Shown here in pieces: positions 60,632 to 64,000 of a stretch of 64,000 nt of DNA. The position numbers and the translations under genes are program-made. Positions within the stretch are counted from its first letter, which is position 1; every line of letters begins with the position of its first letter. Source of the stretch: Deltaproteobacteria bacterium HGW-Deltaproteobacteria-4 (lineage in GTDB: Bacteria; Desulfobacterota; Desulfuromonadia; Desulfuromonadales; UBA2197); contig PHAV01000002.1 of assembly GCA_002841765.1 (NCBI GenBank), positions 1 through 64,000 on the forward strand. The letters run 5' to 3'. Under the pieces are notes generated by a model that saw only the letters and a list, made by a program, of their open reading frames with translations, made no database searches and was not told where the DNA came from.

Positions 60632-60973
60632 ATGACTACTCTCCCCCCCTGCCCAGCCTGCAAATCCACCTACACTTACGAAGACGGCAGCATGCTCATC
60701 TGTCCGGAATGTGCCCATGAATGGTCCAGCGCCGTGGCAGGCGTACCAGTCGAGGTGAAAAAGGTGGTGCGCGACGCCCACGGTAACGAACTGAACGACG
60801 GCGACGCAGTGACGGTGATCAAGGACCTAAAGATCAAGGGCTCGTCACTGGTCGTCAAGGTCGGCACCAAGATTCGGAATATCCGTCTCGTCGACGGCGA
60901 CCACGACATCGACTGCAAGATAGACGGTATCGGCGCGATGGGGCTGAAGTCGGAATTCGTCAAGAAGAGCTAA
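60632..60973 (+). CDS. PhnA-like zinc-ribbon protein
   Basis: A 113-residue protein with an N-terminal zinc ribbon ([15 protein letters not shown]...ICPECAHEW) and the YjdM/PhnA core ([41 protein letters not shown]). Named from the E. coli phosphonate operon neighbour, but the family's activity is unclear. TAGGAGCCCC precedes the ATG. Confidence 0.9.
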   Translation: MTTLPPCPACKSTYTYEDGSMLICPECAHEWSSAVAGVPVEVKKVVRDAHGNELNDGDAVTVIKDLKIKGSSLVVKVGTKIRNIRLVDGDHDIDCKIDGIGAMGLKSEFVKKS

Positions 60974-61320
60974 CGAGACCGATCGATGGATAAGGATCAA
61001 CGCTTTAAATGGCGTAATAAATAATTTTCTTAAAAATACGTGCTGCTGTTGCTTCTTATTATGAGTAAATATCAGGGGTGTGTAGATTTTTATGCCGGCA
61101 AGAAAAGGGTAAGTCATTTCACGGCTTCTCACAAATAAACAGACCGGCAAATTTTTAAGATGAAAATCTTCGTAAAAGAATTTTGTAATGAACAGCTAAA
61201 AGTCTAAATTTGTTTGTTAATTCCTGAAAAAATTCAGTTTATCTTGAGGAGCATTGTTCTTGCCATATTGATTATTTACTGATATAAGAGGCGCTGTAAA
61301 CTCGCCTAGAGAATAATTCT

Positions 61321-61361
61321 GCAACAATTCGCAACAATTTTGCATCATTTTGCAACAAAAA
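61321..61361 (+). promoter_or_regulatory. Four phased direct repeats before the NrfD operon
   Basis: GCAACAATT at 61321 and 61331, GCATCATTT at 61342 and GCAACAAAA at 61352: four copies of about 9 bases, 10, 11 and 10 bases apart, so all face the same side of the helix. They end 25 bases before the nrfD start. The pattern suits cooperative binding of an OmpR/PhoB-type regulator. The remainder of the 412-base gap (60974-61385) shows no gene. Confidence 0.55.
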
Positions 61362-61385
61362 TAATACGAAAAGAGGAAGTCGTTT

Positions 61386-62600
61386 ATGTCAAAAGGTGCA
61401 GCACCAACCGAGTGGAGCCTTAATTCTCTGGAAGCGGCATTGGTAGGACGTTTCAAGTCAGCAAGTAGCGGGTACTACATTGCTCTGTTTGTCACCGGTC
61501 TGCTGTTTTTGGCTGGATTGGCGGCAGGATTACATGCAACGATCATGGGTCACGATTTGTTTTATAATACAACCCGTGAAATCCCATGGGGAATCCTGAT
61601 ATCGGCGTATGTCTTTTTCGTCGTTACCTCCACCGGTCTCTGTCTTGTCTCATCAATCGGACATGTCTTCGGCTTCAAGGATTTTATGCCGATTGCCAAA
61701 CGATCGGTCTTCCTCTCTATTATCACCATCCTCTCAGGCTTTTTTATTATTGCGTTCGAAATTAAAATCCCTTGGCGGATGGCTATTTACAACGTCATTT
61801 CGCCGAATCTTCTTTCAAATATCTGGTGGATGGGTACCCTCTACGGGATCTATCTGGTCTTCATGTTTGCCGAATTTATCTTTCTTAATCTTAACAAGCA
61901 CAAGCCTGCGGTGATCTGCGGATTTGCTGGTTCAGTTGCAGGCATCACGGCCCACAGTAACCTCGGAGCAGTTTTCGGACTTCTGATGGGCCGGGAATTC
62001 TGGCATGGACCTTTTATGCCAATTTACTTCATCACATCAGCTATGATGACCGGTTGTGCGGTTATCATTTTCTTCCATTACCTCGCCTACAAAGTAAACA
62101 ATGAAAAGATGGATCTTGCAATGAAGCGCAACCTCGAAGTTACTTCCAACTTAGGGGTGTTGCTTATTCTCATCATCACATTTTTCACTGTCTGGAAGAC
62201 GCTTGGTGGCTTGGCCGGCAATCCAGCAGGTAAATACGAGTCGATCATGGCCTTAATTGCAGGCCCATACGCCATTAATTTCTGGGTGTTTGAAATCGGG
62301 ATGGGAATGATTATTCCTCTCGCGCTCTTCTATTTCTCCAAGGGGAGAAATCTGATGATGATGTTCATTGGTTCTGCATCGATGATCATCGGTATTTTTG
62401 TCATGCGCTATGATTTGGTAATAGTTGGCCAGATCCTGCCGGTTTATCACGAACTCGGCGTCAATGAATACAAGCATATGCTCTCCTATTTCCCTTCGCT
62501 TTATGAAATTATCATAACCGTTAGCGGCTTTGCCTTGACAGCATTCCTTTTCCTTCTTGGCGAAAAGGTTTTTGCCGGGCATAAAGATACGGAGCACTGA
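61386..62600 (+). CDS. NrfD-family quinone-interacting membrane subunit
   Basis: A 404-residue membrane protein with about ten helices, of the NrfD/PsrC family. The stretch GREIPWGILISAYVFFVVTSTG (here TTREIPWGIL...) and the central ITAHSNLGAVFGLLMGREFWHGP are typical. It exchanges electrons with the menaquinone pool. AAAAGAGG precedes the ATG. Its partners, the 4Fe-4S protein and a triheme cytochrome, are encoded directly after it, and no catalytic molybdopterin subunit is present. Confidence 0.9.
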   Translation: MSKGAAPTEWSLNSLEAALVGRFKSASSGYYIALFVTGLLFLAGLAAGLHATIMGHDLFYNTTREIPWGILISAYVFFVVTSTGLCLVSSIGHVFGFKDFMPIAKRSVFLSIITILSGFFIIAFEIKIPWRMAIYNVISPNLLSNIWWMGTLYGIYLVFMFAEFIFLNLNKHKPAVICGFAGSVAGITAHSNLGAVFGLLMGREFWHGPFMPIYFITSAMMTGCAVIIFFHYLAYKVNNEKMDLAMKRNLEVTSNLGVLLILIITFFTVWKTLGGLAGNPAGKYESIMALIAGPYAINFWVFEIGMGMIIPLALFYFSKGRNLMMMFIGSASMIIGIFVMRYDLVIVGQILPVYHELGVNEYKHMLSYFPSLYEIIITVSGFALTAFLFLLGEKVFAGHKDTEH

Positions 62601-62661
62601 GAAAGCGCACAGCGCCTGTTCAGCAATCAAACTTATTTTTATTCTGTAAAGGGGTTGTGAT

Positions 62662-63414
62662 ATGTCCAACAAAAATGATCTATCCGCACTTAAAAATGAA
62701 GGTTTGGAAAATGTGTCGATGCAGGAGCGTCGGGACTTTTTGAAGATGGGGCTGGTCATCACTGGAATTGTAGCCGGTGGTACAATGTTCTCAGCGGTAT
62801 CAGGGGGTAACAAGGTTTTTGCCTCAGCGGCTGAATATAAAGAAAAATATCCGTATAAACCGCATTACGCTATGATTATCCGTCAGAATCTCTGCATTGA
62901 TTGCGAACTCTGCGTTGGGGCTTGTGCCAAGACCAATCATGTCCCGGCAGAAGGATATCGGACACGCATTCTTCAGCGGGATATGCCTGAGGCGGTTGGT
63001 CAGAACAGAGAGTTTATTGCGGTTCTCTGTAACCAGTGCAATATTCCCCAATGTGTTCGGGTTTGTCCAACCAGAGCAACCTATAAGGACAAGGCTAATG
63101 GTATCGTCCAGATGGACACCAAAAAGTGCATCGGTTGTCTCACCTGTCAGGAAGGTTGTCCCTATAACGCACGGTATTTCAGTGAAGAGAAGCACGCCGT
63201 CGACAAGTGTAACTTCTGCTGGGATACAAAGTTGTCTAAGGGTGACAAGCTGACTGCTTGCGTAGAAGCCTGCCCCACTGGCACCAGGACTTTCGGGGAT
63301 CTTTCTGACCCCAGTAGTGTTGCTTACAAATGGGTCCATCAACTGGAAAAGACCATCTGGGTTCTTCGTCCGGAAGCAGGGACTAAGCCGAATGTATTTT
63401 ACACCAGGGGCTAA
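62662..63414 (+). CDS. Tat-exported 4Fe-4S protein (DmsB/NrfC type)
   Basis: A 250-residue protein. Twin-arginine signal with ERRDFLKMG followed by LVITGIVAGGTMFS. Four cluster motifs: CIDCELCVGAC, CNQCNIPQCVRVC, CIGCLTCQEGC and CNFCWDT...CVEAC, the four-cluster arrangement of DmsB, NrfC and PsrB. It should sit on the periplasmic side and pass electrons between NrfD and the cytochrome. Second gene of the operon. Confidence 0.92.
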   Translation: MSNKNDLSALKNEGLENVSMQERRDFLKMGLVITGIVAGGTMFSAVSGGNKVFASAAEYKEKYPYKPHYAMIIRQNLCIDCELCVGACAKTNHVPAEGYRTRILQRDMPEAVGQNREFIAVLCNQCNIPQCVRVCPTRATYKDKANGIVQMDTKKCIGCLTCQEGCPYNARYFSEEKHAVDKCNFCWDTKLSKGDKLTACVEACPTGTRTFGDLSDPSSVAYKWVHQLEKTIWVLRPEAGTKPNVFYTRG

Positions 63415-63447
63415 TTGAATAAATTGTCTGAAAAGGGGTATTTGAAT

Positions 63448-63822
63448 ATGTATAAGAAATTTTTATTTGTTGCGGCTATAGGTATCTCCTTCGCGATTGG
63501 CGCTGCTCAAGGGATTGGATATGCTGATGAAACGCCGGACGATATAATTTATACAAAGCCACTGAAGTCGGTTACTTTTTCCCATAAAGACCATGTAGAA
63601 AAAAATGGCCTTTCCTGTGACATGTGTCATGACGATATTTTCCAGATGGACGCACTTTCCGTTCAGAATGAGCCTGACTTTACCATGGCGGGACTAGCTG
63701 CGGGGAAATGGTGCGGCGCTTGTCATGATGGTTCAACGGCCTTCGACTCTGATAGCCGTTGCGCCTCCTGTCATTCCGGGGTCAAAGGTCTCCCCGAGGC
63801 GAAACAAGAGAGCCATAAATAA
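63448..63822 (+). CDS. Triheme c-type cytochrome (c7-like)
   Basis: A 124-residue periplasmic protein: signal peptide (MYKKFLFVAAIGISFAIGAA) and three haem-binding motifs (CDMCH, CGACH, CASCH). An early FSHKDHVEKNG supplies His ligands, as in c3/c7 cytochromes. It probably accepts electrons from the NrfD/4Fe-4S complex. ATG at 63448 chosen because the signal peptide starts there and AAAAGGGG lies upstream; a TTG at 63415 would add 11 residues. Confidence 0.9.
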   Translation: MYKKFLFVAAIGISFAIGAAQGIGYADETPDDIIYTKPLKSVTFSHKDHVEKNGLSCDMCHDDIFQMDALSVQNEPDFTMAGLAAGKWCGACHDGSTAFDSDSRCASCHSGVKGLPEAKQESHK

Positions 63823-63839
63823 TTCATACGTAAATCTTG

Positions 63840-63878
63840 AAAAAACCGGGCACATTGTTGATGTGCCCGGTTTTTTTT
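63840..63878 (+). terminator. Terminator after the redox operon
   Basis: AAAAAACCGGGCACAT / ATGTGCCCGGTTTTTT with a TGTTG loop and a T run. It closes the NrfD operon. Bases 63879-64000 show no gene. Confidence 0.9.
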
Positions 63879-64000
63879 ATTAACAGCGTTAGACAGTTTA
63901 ATGGTCCGGTTATTTGTAGCACACGCGTAGAGCTGCCGCAATTCAGCACGGTTCAGGTATTTTCCCCCTCACCAAATTTTCTCATCGCAATAACGCCTTC

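Noticed and set aside
60974-61385. GEMM (c-di-GMP/cGAMP) riboswitch before the NrfD operon
   Set aside because: The conserved GEMM core sequences are absent; only the direct repeats stand out.

Overview
The window looks like a chromosomal segment of an anaerobic, respiring Desulfuromonadia bacterium (Geobacter/Desulfuromonas-like). The evidence is a quinone-linked NrfD/4Fe-4S/triheme cytochrome operon at the right end, a hybrid cluster protein gene, a liv branched-chain amino acid operon, many Gram-negative envelope lipoproteins (RlpA, LpoB, YcfL, LolB-like) and a lexA-dinB SOS operon. The assignment is from gene content only. No rRNA gene or complete phylogenetic marker set was examined.

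Layout. Bases 1-10690 are an accessory island, visibly richer in A+T than the rest. It starts inside an IS256-family element whose end cuts off an OLD-family ATPase gene, and it stops at a tRNA-Leu gene that has lost its 3' part. All complete island genes are on the minus strand. Closest to the tRNA is a complete type II CBASS anti-phage operon: cap5 (HNH-SAVED effector), CD-NTase, cap2 (E2-E1 ligase) and cap3 (JAMM isopeptidase). It is followed by a possible 40-aa ORF, a 237-aa protein of unknown function, a stand-alone A-T-TE peptide synthetase whose thioesterase has Cys instead of Ser, and a class I glutamine amidotransferase. Next to the broken tRNA-Leu lies a tRNA Pro-Arg-His cluster (10816-11118).

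Bases 11.4-37 kb are core and metabolic genes: a phosphoethanolamine transferase, a large hybrid sensor kinase, alanine dehydrogenase, a NodIJ-type exporter, hcp with an FNR/HcpR-like site, EVE and PilZ proteins, a TPR/LolB-like lipoprotein pair, an incomplete peptide ABC transporter, a ferritin-like protein, an AzlCD exporter, two DMT exporters, a polar amino acid ABC transporter, an FG-GAP-like exported protein and a porin. Bases 37-42 kb are the liv operon (livJ-livH-livM-livG-livF). Bases 42.2-44.4 kb are the SOS operon lexA-81aa-dinB behind a perfect palindrome. Bases 44.4-49.3 kb run leftward: comEA-like, ugd, ftsB-like, argS, SPOR protein and a Cys-rich small protein. Bases 49.7-59.7 kb run rightward: a REC protein with WGS repeats, valS, two glycosyltransferases, rlpA, and a COG3014-ycfL-lpoB-DUF1566 lipoprotein cluster linked to peptidoglycan synthesis. 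Bases 59.7-64 kb hold a palindromic repeat, a DnaQ-like exonuclease, a PhnA-like protein and the NrfD/FeS/cytochrome operon, which is preceded by four helically phased direct repeats.

The most unusual parts are the Cys-thioesterase A-T-TE synthetase with its amidotransferase beside the CBASS operon, the unknown genes between them, the tRNA-Leu junction, the phased repeats before the redox operon, and a structured leader before the comEA-like gene.
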